DNA of 64,000 nt from Methylocella tundrae (lineage in GTDB: Bacteria; Pseudomonadota; Alphaproteobacteria; Rhizobiales; Beijerinckiaceae), in assembly GCF_038024855.1 (NCBI RefSeq), contig NZ_CP139089.1:1674001-1738000 (forward strand). Reading direction: 5' to 3'. Numbering within the stretch: the stretch's first letter is position 1; the number at the start of each line of letters is the position of its first letter. A program made the translations under genes and the position numbers. The notes under the pieces were generated by a model. It made no database searches, was not told where the DNA came from, and saw only the letters and a list, made by a program, of their open reading frames with translations. Positions 16,079-24,242 of the stretch are shown here, piece by piece.

Positions 16079-17716
16079 ATGACCAATTCCTGGCGCAATC
16101 CGCTTTATCTTTGGGACGTCGAAAACGCCGTCGAGGAATTGCCGACGGGCGAGTACGTCAGCCCTCAAGACATTTGGGACAAGACGCGGCGCTCGAAGGT
16201 TCCGATGCTCCCGGTCGGGCGGCTGCGCTACTACTACAAATGGCCAGGTCACGGCGGCGCCTTGTGGGGCCGCCTGCGCTATTGGCCGACGCGGCGCCGC
16301 ATGCTGAACATTCGCGGCGAGTACAATGCAAAGACGATGCGTCGAGAAAAGACCATCGTCGACAAGCGCCCCATCTGGTGGCTGCTTGGTCTTGTGGCGT
16401 TTGCGCTGGCGCCCCTCGTCATACCCGGAGACATGGCCAACACGCTGCTGACAGCCGGCGCGACCTTCGCCATTTACGCCGCGATCAATCTATGCTGGAT
16501 GCTGATTATCGGCACCGCGGGAATCTATTCGCTGGCGACCTACGCCGTCGTCGGCGCGGCCGCCTTCGGCTCGGCATATCTCTCCATCCAGTACGGCGCG
16601 CCCTGGTACGCACTGCCCTTTATCGGGGCTGTGATTGGGCTGGTCGCCGGCCTGTTCATCGCAATCCCGGCCATACGGCTCGACGGATTCTATTACGCGC
16701 TGCTCACCATCGGCCTCAATGAGCTGTGCCGTGTCTACACATTGCAGTCCAAGCTGTTTGGATCCTCCACCGGAGGCCTCTACGGCGCAGACACCTACAT
16801 CCCGCAGAATTGGAATCAACAAAGCCAATCCCTGCTCGCCTATTACGTCTGCTTCATTTTGATGATCATGGCGCTCTGCCTCTATCGTCTGATCAACGGC
16901 AGGCGGATTGGACGGATCCTGCGAATGGCGCCGGAGAAGCGAGAGGCCTTCGCCGAGGCGACCGGCGTCGACTATCGCCGGGCCCGGATCCAGGTATTCG
17001 TCATATCCTCGATCGCGCTCGGCTTCATCGGCGGCTTTTACTCAGCGCATTACCGCGGCGTGGCCTTTTCGATCTTCAGTTTTGACACGGTTCTGCTTGG
17101 TCTCGCGATGCTGGTCATCGGCGGCCTCGGGCGCGCCGAAGGCGCCGTCGTCGGCACCGCGATCGTCGTGTTTCTCGACAAGGTTTTGATCTTTTTAGGT
17201 CCGATCCGACTGCTCATCATCGGCCTCATCATGCTCGGCGCCGTGCTGTTTCTGCGCGGCGGCCTGTTTGGGATAAAGGCCCAGTTCCGCGCCTGGCGCG
17301 ACAAGAAGAAAAGCGAAAGGCGTTCGACGCGCGCCGAGAAAGGAGGCGAGATGTTGCCCGAGGAAGCCACAGAGACGAAGAACAAAGATCTGCTGTACTG
17401 GCGCCGCTACGACAAAATGCAGCGCGACTATCTGAAGGCGTTGATTTCGCCCGAGCTCATCGCGGAGCACGAGCGCAGCCCCCTCGGCCAGCATAGCGAG
17501 GCGCTTGAACGTCTTCTGCTCTACTTCCGTCGCGCGCCTCAGGCGGACAAATATGCGATCACAGTCGTCGAGCCATTCAAAGCCTACCGCATCGTCGCTC
17601 TCTCCGGACATCGCGGCGTCGCCCCCCGCGTCGTGGAGGACAAGATCTACGCCTCTCAGAATGACGCCTATCATGGCGTGTTTTTGCGTCGCGTGCAGGA
17701 TTTGCTCGAATCCTGA
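16079..17716 (+). CDS. LivM-type amide permease fused in frame to the DMFase small subunit
   Basis: A 545-residue open frame with three parts. Residues 1-95 are a basic and aromatic soluble extension (YYYKWPGHGG) not usual for LivM. Residues about 96-410 are the LivM permease with about nine helices, the stretch IYSLATYAVVGAAAFG and the loop APEKREAFAEATGVDYRRAR. Residues 425-545 are a DMFase small-subunit domain (LLLYFRRAP, YRIVALSG, HGVFLRRVQDLLES). Met425 is preceded by AAAGGAGG with a 4-base gap from the GG to the ATG, so the domain may also be made alone. The DMFase large subunit follows 107 bases later. If the full fusion is made, the amidase is docked on the cytoplasmic face of its importer. 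No stop or frameshift separates the parts in this sequence. Confidence 0.8.
   Translation: MTNSWRNPLYLWDVENAVEELPTGEYVSPQDIWDKTRRSKVPMLPVGRLRYYYKWPGHGGALWGRLRYWPTRRRMLNIRGEYNAKTMRREKTIVDKRPIWWLLGLVAFALAPLVIPGDMANTLLTAGATFAIYAAINLCWMLIIGTAGIYSLATYAVVGAAAFGSAYLSIQYGAPWYALPFIGAVIGLVAGLFIAIPAIRLDGFYYALLTIGLNELCRVYTLQSKLFGSSTGGLYGADTYIPQNWNQQSQSLLAYYVCFILMIMALCLYRLINGRRIGRILRMAPEKREAFAEATGVDYRRARIQVFVISSIALGFIGGFYSAHYRGVAFSIFSFDTVLLGLAMLVIGGLGRAEGAVVGTAIVVFLDKVLIFLGPIRLLIIGLIMLGAVLFLRGGLFGIKAQFRAWRDKKKSERRSTRAEKGGEMLPEEATETKNKDLLYWRRYDKMQRDYLKALISPELIAEHERSPLGQHSEALERLLLYFRRAPQADKYAITVVEPFKAYRIVALSGHRGVAPRVVEDKIYASQNDAYHGVFLRRVQDLLES
17351..17716 (+). CDS. dmfA1: N,N-dimethylformamidase small subunit, possible internal-start product
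   Basis: This is an alternative product nested in frame at the 3' end of the permease gene. The ATG at 17351 (codon 425) lies four bases after AGGAGG at 17341-17346, one of the best ribosome binding sites in the window. It would give a 121-residue soluble protein, close to the roughly 130 residues I recall for the small subunit of the known alpha2beta2 DMFase. Alike parts are YFRRAP, YRIVALSG and HGVFLRRVQDL. Whether the cell makes this free protein, the fusion or both cannot be told from sequence. Confidence 0.6.
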   Translation: MLPEEATETKNKDLLYWRRYDKMQRDYLKALISPELIAEHERSPLGQHSEALERLLLYFRRAPQADKYAITVVEPFKAYRIVALSGHRGVAPRVVEDKIYASQNDAYHGVFLRRVQDLLES

Positions 17717-17823
17717 CGCGTCATCGCCCCTTCGGCTGTCCGCCTGATTGAGACAAGCGAGGCCTCGCTTTATCCCAATCAAATCACGCGCGCCGCCCTT
17801 TGAAACTCGTTTCGGATTGCCCC

Positions 17824-20145
17824 ATGGCTCAGGTCAAACTTTTCGGTTACGCAAACAAGATCAGCATCAAGCCTGGCGAAACAATCGACATTCATGTCAA
17901 CGCCGACGGCGCGACGACGGCGAGCGCTCAGCTGGTCCGTCTGATCCACGGCGATGAGCACCCGGATGGGCCGGGCTTCGTTGAGGAAGAGATTTCCTGC
18001 GAGGCCAATGGCGAGTGGCAGGTCAAGAAACAATACACGCAGATCGGCTCGTTTCTCGAAGTCGCCGATCCACAAAAGCGCCTCGCGGTCGAGGGCAGCC
18101 TCACGCTCTACGCCTTTATCTTGCCGAGCCTGCCCGAAGCGGGGCTGAGGCAGTGTCTTCTCGGACGATGGGATAACGTCAAGAACTTCGGCTATTGCCT
18201 CGGAATCAATCAAAAAGGCCATCTCGAATTCTGGGTTGGACAAGGCGACGAGGTCGACTACGTGGAGACCGAAGCGCCGCTCATTCCCAAGATGTGGTAT
18301 TTCGTCGCCGCGACCCTCGATGCTGCGACCGGACGCGCGACGATCCATCAGGAAAGCGTCGCCAACCGCTACAACAGCCTGCTCGGCAAGGTCTGTCCGA
18401 TCGACTACCGCTCGCATGTGTCGGAGGCTTTTCGCTTTCGCCAGAAGCATCTGCCCGATACGCCGTTTCTGATCGCAGGCTCGCGGGACTGGCATGAGAC
18501 ACGAGGCCATTTCGTCTCACAGACCTATTGCGGAAAGATTGACCGGCCGGGTGTTCACGCTCGCGTCCTCACATGGCATGAACTGGGGACGATCATGAGC
18601 GGCGCCCTGCCCCCGCCCGACGGCATGGCCGCCTATTGGGACACGACCATCGGCTATACGGAACACGGAATCGGCGATATCGTCCATGACGCCGGGCCCT
18701 ACCATCTCGACGCCAAAGGCTACAATCGCCCGGTAAGGGGCCAAACCGGATGGAACTGGAATGGCCGCAACGACTGCTTCCGCCTCGCGCCGCATGAATA
18801 TGGCGGGGTCGAATTTCATTACGACGCGATGATCGATTCGAATTGGCAGGTTACCCGCAGCGTCGAATTGCCGGCGGGCCTCAAGAGCGGCGCTTACGCG
18901 ATCAGACTTCGGGCTGGCCCCGGCACGGGGCTCGGCGAAGAACATGTCGTCTTTTTCGTGCGGCCCACAACACCCAGGGCGCGTCTTGCCCTGCTATTCC
19001 CGACAGCAAGCTATCTCGCCTACGCCAACGAGCATTTGAGCTTCGACGCGCAGATCATTCAGCCGATGACGGGACAGCCGCCGATCGTCTCGGAAATCGA
19101 CATAGAGATGTACAAGAACTGGGAGTTCGGCCTCTCGACCTATGACGCCTGGGCTGACGGCAATGGCGTCTGCTATTCGTCCTATCATCGTCCCCTTGTC
19201 AACATGCGGCCGAAACATCGTATATCGAGCATGGGCGTGACCTGGCAGTTCCCGGCTGATCTGTCGATCGTCGCATGGCTCGAGCACAAGGGCTACGACT
19301 ATGAGGTGTTGACCGACGAAGACCTGCATCGCGAAGGCGTCGACGCCATCGCACCCTACACATGCGTGATGAGCGGCACCCACCCGGAATATTACTCGGA
19401 GAAGATGCTCGACGCGACGGAGGATTACATCGCGGAGGGCGGCCGATACATCTACATGGGCGGGAACGGATATTACTGGAACGTCGCTTTCGGGGACGAT
19501 GATCCCTCGACCATGGAGGTGCGCAAGCTTGATTCCGGCATGCGCGCCTGGAGCGCGCGGCCCGGCGAACATTATCTTGCGACGACCGGCCAGAAGAGCG
19601 GACTTTGGAAAAATCTCGGGCGCCCCCCGCAAAAATGCCTCGGCGTCGGCTTCATCGGAGAAGGCTTTGAGACGAGCAGGCCCTATCGGCGCATGCCGGA
19701 CAGTTATCATCGCACCGTGTCGTGGATGATGAAGGGCGTCGAGGGCGAAATCCTCGGCGACAGCGGCCTTGCCTACGGCGGAGCGGCGGGCCTTGAGCTT
19801 GACCGATACGACCTCCAGTACGGCACGCCGCCGCACGCGAAAATCATTGCATCCTCCGGGGGGCACAGCGACAATTATATGCTCTCCATCGAGGAAATCC
19901 TCTACCCCTATCCCGGCCTCGCCGGGTCGCAGGATTATCGGATCCGCGCGGATATGGTCTATTTCAACGCGCCCAACAATGGCGCGGTATTCTCGTCTGG
20001 GTCCATTGCTTTCGGCCAGGCGCTTCCTACGAAGAATTTTCAGAACAATATATCAATTATGCTGGGCAATATCGTCGACGCTTTCATCAAGCCTGGAATG
20101 CTCCCGGGCTGCCTTTGGGTCAACGAGGAGAAGCAGTGGAAGTAG
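17824..20145 (+). CDS. dmfA2: N,N-dimethylformamidase large (catalytic) subunit
   Basis: A 773-residue soluble protein. It hydrolyses DMF to dimethylamine and formate in known relatives, which use a mononuclear iron held by two Tyr and one Glu. I start it at the ATG at 17824 (MAQVKLFGYANKIS), not at the in-frame TTG eight codons earlier. The N-terminal part has a laminin-G-like region (LGRWDNVKNFGYCLGI, FWVGQGDEV). The catalytic region includes SYLAYANEH (Tyr400), STYDAW (Tyr440) and GTHPEYYSEKM (Glu522). These fall near the published ligands Tyr399, Tyr440 and Glu521 of the Paracoccus enzyme, as I recall them. The length fits the family (about 760). It is the last gene of the import operon. 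Confidence 0.85.
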   Translation: MAQVKLFGYANKISIKPGETIDIHVNADGATTASAQLVRLIHGDEHPDGPGFVEEEISCEANGEWQVKKQYTQIGSFLEVADPQKRLAVEGSLTLYAFILPSLPEAGLRQCLLGRWDNVKNFGYCLGINQKGHLEFWVGQGDEVDYVETEAPLIPKMWYFVAATLDAATGRATIHQESVANRYNSLLGKVCPIDYRSHVSEAFRFRQKHLPDTPFLIAGSRDWHETRGHFVSQTYCGKIDRPGVHARVLTWHELGTIMSGALPPPDGMAAYWDTTIGYTEHGIGDIVHDAGPYHLDAKGYNRPVRGQTGWNWNGRNDCFRLAPHEYGGVEFHYDAMIDSNWQVTRSVELPAGLKSGAYAIRLRAGPGTGLGEEHVVFFVRPTTPRARLALLFPTASYLAYANEHLSFDAQIIQPMTGQPPIVSEIDIEMYKNWEFGLSTYDAWADGNGVCYSSYHRPLVNMRPKHRISSMGVTWQFPADLSIVAWLEHKGYDYEVLTDEDLHREGVDAIAPYTCVMSGTHPEYYSEKMLDATEDYIAEGGRYIYMGGNGYYWNVAFGDDDPSTMEVRKLDSGMRAWSARPGEHYLATTGQKSGLWKNLGRPPQKCLGVGFIGEGFETSRPYRRMPDSYHRTVSWMMKGVEGEILGDSGLAYGGAAGLELDRYDLQYGTPPHAKIIASSGGHSDNYMLSIEEILYPYPGLAGSQDYRIRADMVYFNAPNNGAVFSSGSIAFGQALPTKNFQNNISIMLGNIVDAFIKPGMLPGCLWVNEEKQWK

Positions 20146-20179
20146 AAAGATCGTTCACGCACGCGGACGCAGCGGAGTC

Positions 20180-20210
20180 GAAAGAGGCGCGAGCCTGTCG
20201 CGCCTCTTTC
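20180..20210. terminator. hairpin terminator after the DMFase operon
   Basis: GAAAGAGGCGCGA at 20180-20192 is perfectly matched by TCGCGCCTCTTTC at 20198-20210 around a 5-base loop. It lies 35 bases after the DMFase stop and 76 bases before the end of the convergent small gene. A short T run is built into the stem end (CTCTTTC) and there is no long T-tract, so it could serve both directions. Confidence 0.7.
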
Positions 20211-20285
20211 CAGCTTCCATCTCAAAGGCCTGTTCTTGCCCCTGAGGGCCTCGGCGCGGGCATCGCGCCCGGATGGCGGGGATAA

Positions 20286-20513
20286 TCAATAGACCTGATA
20301 GGGCCCGCGCGCCGGGGCCATGGGCGTGAATTGCTGGCCCTGATTGGCATTGTAAGCCGGCTGTCCGGACACTCCGGCCGAGCGGCCTGTCTGAACGCTC
20401 GTTTCAACAGCAGAGCTTGAAGCCCCATGATTTGAGGACGCCTGCTTTGCCTCGGCAATTCCCGCGGTCGCCGCGGCCAGCGCCCCCACGAGCGCTAATT
20501 GAAGGATTTTCAT
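20286..20513 (-). CDS. small secreted protein of unknown function
   Basis: A 75-residue protein started at MKILQLALVGALAAATAGIA, a clear signal peptide cleaved after AEA. The mature part of about 52 residues is polar and rich in Ser, Gln, Gly and Asn (QASSNHGASSSAVE, QPAYNANQGQQF), with no cysteines and no family I recognise. It is convergent with the DMFase operon. The upstream in-frame ATG at 20555 would add a non-signal segment and is less likely. Function unknown. Confidence 0.5.
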   Translation of the reverse strand: MKILQLALVGALAAATAGIAEAKQASSNHGASSSAVETSVQTGRSAGVSGQPAYNANQGQQFTPMAPARGPYQVY

Positions 20514-21007
20514 GTCATAAACTCCAGTTTCGATGGCTGGTCGGGTTTTTCCCAACTCATGCCCGGTTATTTAAGCCCGGAGTCGGCGTCGCGCTAGTAT
20601 CTCGATCAGCGTCTCAGAATTTCGGCGGCGACAACAATTATTGATGCATCTTAAGGCCAAGTCTTCGTCAGGACGGGCCGCGGTTTGAGAAGCTAGCGCT
20701 GAATCAACGTCTTGCGCGCCAATGTGGCAACTTTTCGGATCGCGCCGGTTTTGCGTAAGGGGCCGACGATCGCTTTTTGCCAGAGAGCCGAAGCGTCCGC
20801 GCTCAATACCGCGGCACAAGGTGAGACTCGGGCTTTGCCATCATAATCAACATGGCCGGCATCGGCTTCCGCGGGCGTCGCAGCCGCCGGTGAACGCGGA
20901 TCCCGACCAGTCAGCGTTCGCGCAGCCTTCTCGTCTTGCCCACGTTGGAGCACACGGCCGCTTTGAAAGAGGCGCCCCGGCCGCCTTCGTCCGGTGCGCG
21001 CCCGAGA
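20514..21007. other. 494-base stretch without a recognised gene
   Basis: Open frames here on both strands lack family character, a supported start and a typical codon pattern. I see neither repeats nor a clear terminator. It probably holds the promoter of the small secreted protein and the 3' region of the dehydrogenase cluster. Confidence 0.35.
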
Positions 21008-21859
21008 TCACTTAGCCGCCGTGCCCGGCTCGGGATTGGCGACGATGGCCGGGGGCTCGTAGGCGAGGCCATAGCGCGCGAATATCCTTTCGATCGATCC
21101 GTCCTCCACCATTTGACCAAGGATCTCATTGATGCGCGCGACCGTCGCGGCGTTGGTGCGGCGCAGCCCCATCGACACCTGAAAGTTGAAGCCCGGATCG
21201 AGCTTCACCGCTTCGTCAACCCGCAGCGGCGCCCCGGCGTCCCGGCGCATGCGCCACTGATAGGCGGGGAGAGGAACGATCCCAGCGTCGGCTTCGCCCT
21301 TTGCAACCGCGTCCAGGATCTCGTCATTCGTCAGAAAGCGAACCCAGAGCGGAAAGCCGGCCGCGTTCAACACATGCCTCGCCCATGATGTGGCGAGGAC
21401 TGCGATATGGCCCGTCCGGAATTCGTCCAGCTCCTTGACGGGCGGATGGTCCTTGGCCAGGACCAGCACCGATCGAACCGCCATATAGGGGATGGTCAAG
21501 CGAATAGGATCGTCGCCAGGAAGATTGGCGACCGCCGGAATGAGGTCGCAATCCGTCTTGCGGACATATTCGGCGGAGAACAACCATGTATATTTCGCCT
21601 CGACGCCGAGACGCTCCGCGATTGCGGCCCCAAGATCAAGGAAAACGCCGCCCGGCTTCGCCTGAGCGCTGGAGAACGGCAGATTGTCTTCCTGCACACA
21701 GATGTTGAGGCTCTTCGCGTCCAATATTTCGTCAAGCGGGCGCGCCGAGGCTGGCGCGCCAGCGCCGACGAGCGCGGAAAGGCTTAAGGCCAACCCAAGC
21801 GCCAGCGCCCTATTGCGTTTTGGCCTCCGGCGCGGGCTTCGCCTGCAAAGACAGAACAT
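21008..21859 (-). CDS. MxaJ/XoxJ-like periplasmic solute-binding-family protein
   Basis: A protein of about 283 residues if started at the ATG at 21859, with a basic region and the signal stretch ALALGLALSLSALVGAGAPASA. The mature part has the amino-acid-binding-protein fold: LNICVQEDNLPFSS, GVFLDLGAAIAERLGV, IPYMAVRSVLVLAKD and FQVSMGLRRTN. Proteins of this type (MxaJ, XoxJ) accompany methanol dehydrogenase and are thought to help activate it. The start lies inside the 3' end of the cytochrome c gene (50-base overlap), which suggests translational coupling. Upstream in-frame starts would lie deeper in that gene. Confidence 0.7.
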   Translation of the reverse strand: MFCLCRRSPRRRPKRNRALALGLALSLSALVGAGAPASARPLDEILDAKSLNICVQEDNLPFSSAQAKPGGVFLDLGAAIAERLGVEAKYTWLFSAEYVRKTDCDLIPAVANLPGDDPIRLTIPYMAVRSVLVLAKDHPPVKELDEFRTGHIAVLATSWARHVLNAAGFPLWVRFLTNDEILDAVAKGEADAGIVPLPAYQWRMRRDAGAPLRVDEAVKLDPGFNFQVSMGLRRTNAATVARINEILGQMVEDGSIERIFARYGLAYEPPAIVANPEPGTAAK

Positions 21860-22223
21860 AGGCGACAAGCTTCCAGATCGTCGGCTCATCAAGAGAGTCC
21901 TTCCATGTTGGCATGACCAGAGACCCTGCCCGTTTTCCATTCGAGATTGTCGTAAACAGATAGTCTTGCGTCAGATCCGTCCGCCCGGAGATCGGCCCGG
22001 CTTTTCCTCCGCTGCCCGCATTGCCGTGACAGTAGACGCATGTCTGCGCGAATTGGACCCGGCCCTCATCAATGATCTGTGGATCGGTGAGATTGAAAGG
22101 CGGCGTCGGCGAGCTATCTTCGGCGACGGCCGCCGTCGCGCTCAGGCAGCCGGCAAACACAACGCCGAAGAAACCAGCGCGGGACAACAATGAATGTGCT
22201 CTTTCGCTTAATCGGTAGGCCAT
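21810..22223 (-). CDS. periplasmic c-type cytochrome, probable electron acceptor of the quinoprotein dehydrogenase
   Basis: A 137-residue protein with a signal peptide (LLSRAGFFGVVFAGCLSATAAVAE). It has one haem-binding motif, CVYCH, near residue 62 and a likely distal Met ligand in SLVMPTW near residue 104, so it is a class I monohaem cytochrome c. It lies between the quinoprotein dehydrogenase and the MxaJ/XoxJ-like gene, the usual setting of XoxG-type partners, but it is shorter than the XoxG proteins I know. An intrinsic terminator separates it from the dehydrogenase gene upstream, so it may be expressed separately or by readthrough. Confidence 0.8.
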   Translation of the reverse strand: MAYRLSERAHSLLSRAGFFGVVFAGCLSATAAVAEDSSPTPPFNLTDPQIIDEGRVQFAQTCVYCHGNAGSGGKAGPISGRTDLTQDYLFTTISNGKRAGSLVMPTWKDSLDEPTIWKLVAYVLSLQAKPAPEAKTQ

Positions 22224-22405
22224 TAGCTCCTCTTGCTCAATTACCCGGCCGCCGGATCGGCGACTTATTTGGACGGCTCAAGTTTTCGACTTCCTGATCA
22301 CAGAAGCAAACCCCTTTGCAGGCCGGCGCCGCACGTCCAAACTCTTTGGCCAAGCTCGCTCTCCAAACATCGCCCAAAAGCTTCCGCTCCAAATGAGATC
22401 GCGCG

Positions 22406-22450
22406 AAAAAAAAGGAGCATGATCGTCCGGGGGTTTACGCGATCATGCTC
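22406..22450 (-). terminator. intrinsic terminator after the quinoprotein dehydrogenase gene
   Basis: On the minus strand GAGCATGATCG (22450-22440) pairs perfectly with CGATCATGCTC (22425-22415) around a 14-base loop and is followed by a run of T residues (22413-22406). It lies 48 bases after the dehydrogenase stop. It should reduce readthrough into the cytochrome gene. Confidence 0.8.
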
Positions 22451-22497
22451 TAGTTTAACCGTTTGGGCCTCCCCCGGCAGCGCCGAAGCCCCCGCCG

Positions 22498-24183
22498 CTA
22501 ATCGAGCGCGAACACCACCATCGCGGCGCCGCCCTGAAGCTTGCCGACCTCCGGGAAAGCGCTCGCCATGAACCCCGGCGCAAGCGAACCCCAGCCAGCT
22601 GGCACGGCTATATATTGCTTGCCGTTGACCGCGTAGCTGATGATCCCCGCGCGAACGCCGGAGCCGACATTGAAATGCCAGAGCTCCTTGCCGTTTTCGG
22701 CGTCATAGGCGTGCACCAGCCCTTGCGGATCGCCGTTGAAGACAAGGCCGCCGCCCGTAGTCAGCACGCCGCCAAGGCCCGGAATGGAATAAGGCACCGA
22801 CCATTTCAGCTTGCCGGTGATCGGATCTCGCGCATCGAGACGGGCGCTTGCCGGCGCATCCGGCGGCTTCACGGCCTCGAGTTTCTCGACGCCAAGATAG
22901 AGCCCTGCGATGCCGATTTTGGATACGTCCTGCTTGGCTGGAATCAAGGTCTCACAGGCTTCCATGGCATTGGTGTACCAGAGCTTGGTCTTCGGGTTAT
23001 ACGCTCCCGGATTCCAGCTTCTCACTCCAAGCAGATAGGGACAGACAACGGTTTCCTTTCCGAGCGGGTAGTCCCCGACCTGCCCGGTCAATTCGCCCGT
23101 CTTGGGGTCGATGCTTTTCACCCAATTATAGTTTTGCGCAAGCGGCCAGACATTGGCGAGCTTGCCGTCCGCTTTGTCCATGACGAAAACGAACCCGCTC
23201 TTGCTGAGATGCACGATGAGCTGGCGTTTTCCCTCGTCCACCACGAGGGCCTCATAAACTGCGTCATAATCATAGTGATCGCCCGGAACTTCCTGACGAT
23301 GCCATTTGATGTTGCCCGTCTTGGGATCCAGCGCCAGCATGGTCGCAGCATAGAGGTTGTCGCCGTGTCTATCGTTCCAGTAAAAATCCGGAGCCGCATT
23401 GCCAACGCCGATGAACACGGTGTCGCTCGTTGGATCATAGGTGCCGACGTTCCATGCGGTGCTGCCGCCGACCGCGCCCGTGTCGCCGGGCCAGCTTTTC
23501 GGATCGTCCTTCGTCGTCTTCAACGTCCACAACAGCTTGCCGGTCAAAGCGTCGACGCCAAAGATTTGGCCCGCGATGGGCTGATCTCCGCCCGTCGTGC
23601 CGCCAACGAGCACGTCCCCAGCGAGCACAGGCGTCGATGAGAACAGACATCCGTAGCACTTCTTGAGATCGGTGAGCTGAGTCGACCAGGCCTCCTTGCC
23701 GGTCTTCTGATCAATCGCCACGACACGGCCGTCAAGCGTGCCAAGATAGACGAATCCGTGCCCCATCGAAATATTTCGAATTTGTGAAGCGTAGAAGCTC
23801 TGGCTTGCCACAGGAGCAAGTTTTGGCTGATAGTGCCAGATGGTTTCGCCAGTCGCGCCATTTAGCGCAAAGACATTGTCATTCGCCGCGACATAGTAAA
23901 AGACGCCGTCAGCGACGAGCGGCGTCGACAAGAGTCCGCTCGTAATGTCTCCCGGCTGATGAATCCAGGCGACGTGCAGCTTCTGGACGTTCTTGGTGTT
24001 GACCTGCTCGAGCGGACTATAGCGCCAGGCATTCCACGTGCGATGATATTCCGGCCAATCATTCGGATTGGCGTTACCGGCGGTAAGCGAATCCGCCGCG
24101 CGAGAAGACAGGGCGGCGCCGCACAGCACCGCCAAAGCGGTTCCGCTCGCCAGCGCGAGCCGCCGCAACACATCAAGTCCCAT
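22498..24183 (-). CDS. PQQ-dependent alcohol dehydrogenase (quinoprotein), periplasmic
   Basis: A 561-residue eight-bladed propeller enzyme started at the ATG at 24183, with the signal stretch LALASGTALAVLCGAALSSRA. Tryptophan-docking repeats are visible (TGETIWHYQP, TGKEAWSTQL, TGKLLWTLK, TGNIKWHRQ, TGKLKWSVPY, NGKELWHFNVG). The catalytic region is NLYAATMLALDPKTG with Asp286. Lanthanide-dependent enzymes carry a second acidic residue two positions later; here that position is Lys288, which favours a calcium enzyme. The vicinal Cys-Cys of methanol dehydrogenase is replaced by CYGC. No C-terminal haem domain is present, so electrons should pass to a separate cytochrome. The open frame continues upstream of 24183 in a frame overlapping the next gene; that part is not credible. 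Confidence 0.85.
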   Translation of the reverse strand: MGLDVLRRLALASGTALAVLCGAALSSRAADSLTAGNANPNDWPEYHRTWNAWRYSPLEQVNTKNVQKLHVAWIHQPGDITSGLLSTPLVADGVFYYVAANDNVFALNGATGETIWHYQPKLAPVASQSFYASQIRNISMGHGFVYLGTLDGRVVAIDQKTGKEAWSTQLTDLKKCYGCLFSSTPVLAGDVLVGGTTGGDQPIAGQIFGVDALTGKLLWTLKTTKDDPKSWPGDTGAVGGSTAWNVGTYDPTSDTVFIGVGNAAPDFYWNDRHGDNLYAATMLALDPKTGNIKWHRQEVPGDHYDYDAVYEALVVDEGKRQLIVHLSKSGFVFVMDKADGKLANVWPLAQNYNWVKSIDPKTGELTGQVGDYPLGKETVVCPYLLGVRSWNPGAYNPKTKLWYTNAMEACETLIPAKQDVSKIGIAGLYLGVEKLEAVKPPDAPASARLDARDPITGKLKWSVPYSIPGLGGVLTTGGGLVFNGDPQGLVHAYDAENGKELWHFNVGSGVRAGIISYAVNGKQYIAVPAGWGSLAPGFMASAFPEVGKLQGGAAMVVFALD

Positions 24184-24242
24184 TTGCTTTTGTCCCCTGT
24201 TTTGCTCTGCGCCCTGAAGATGCAGCGACGCCTGTCGTCGCA

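Noticed and set aside
20693..20953. 86-residue open frame between the small secreted protein and the MxaJ/XoxJ-like gene
   Set aside because: No family, no supported start and unconvincing composition.
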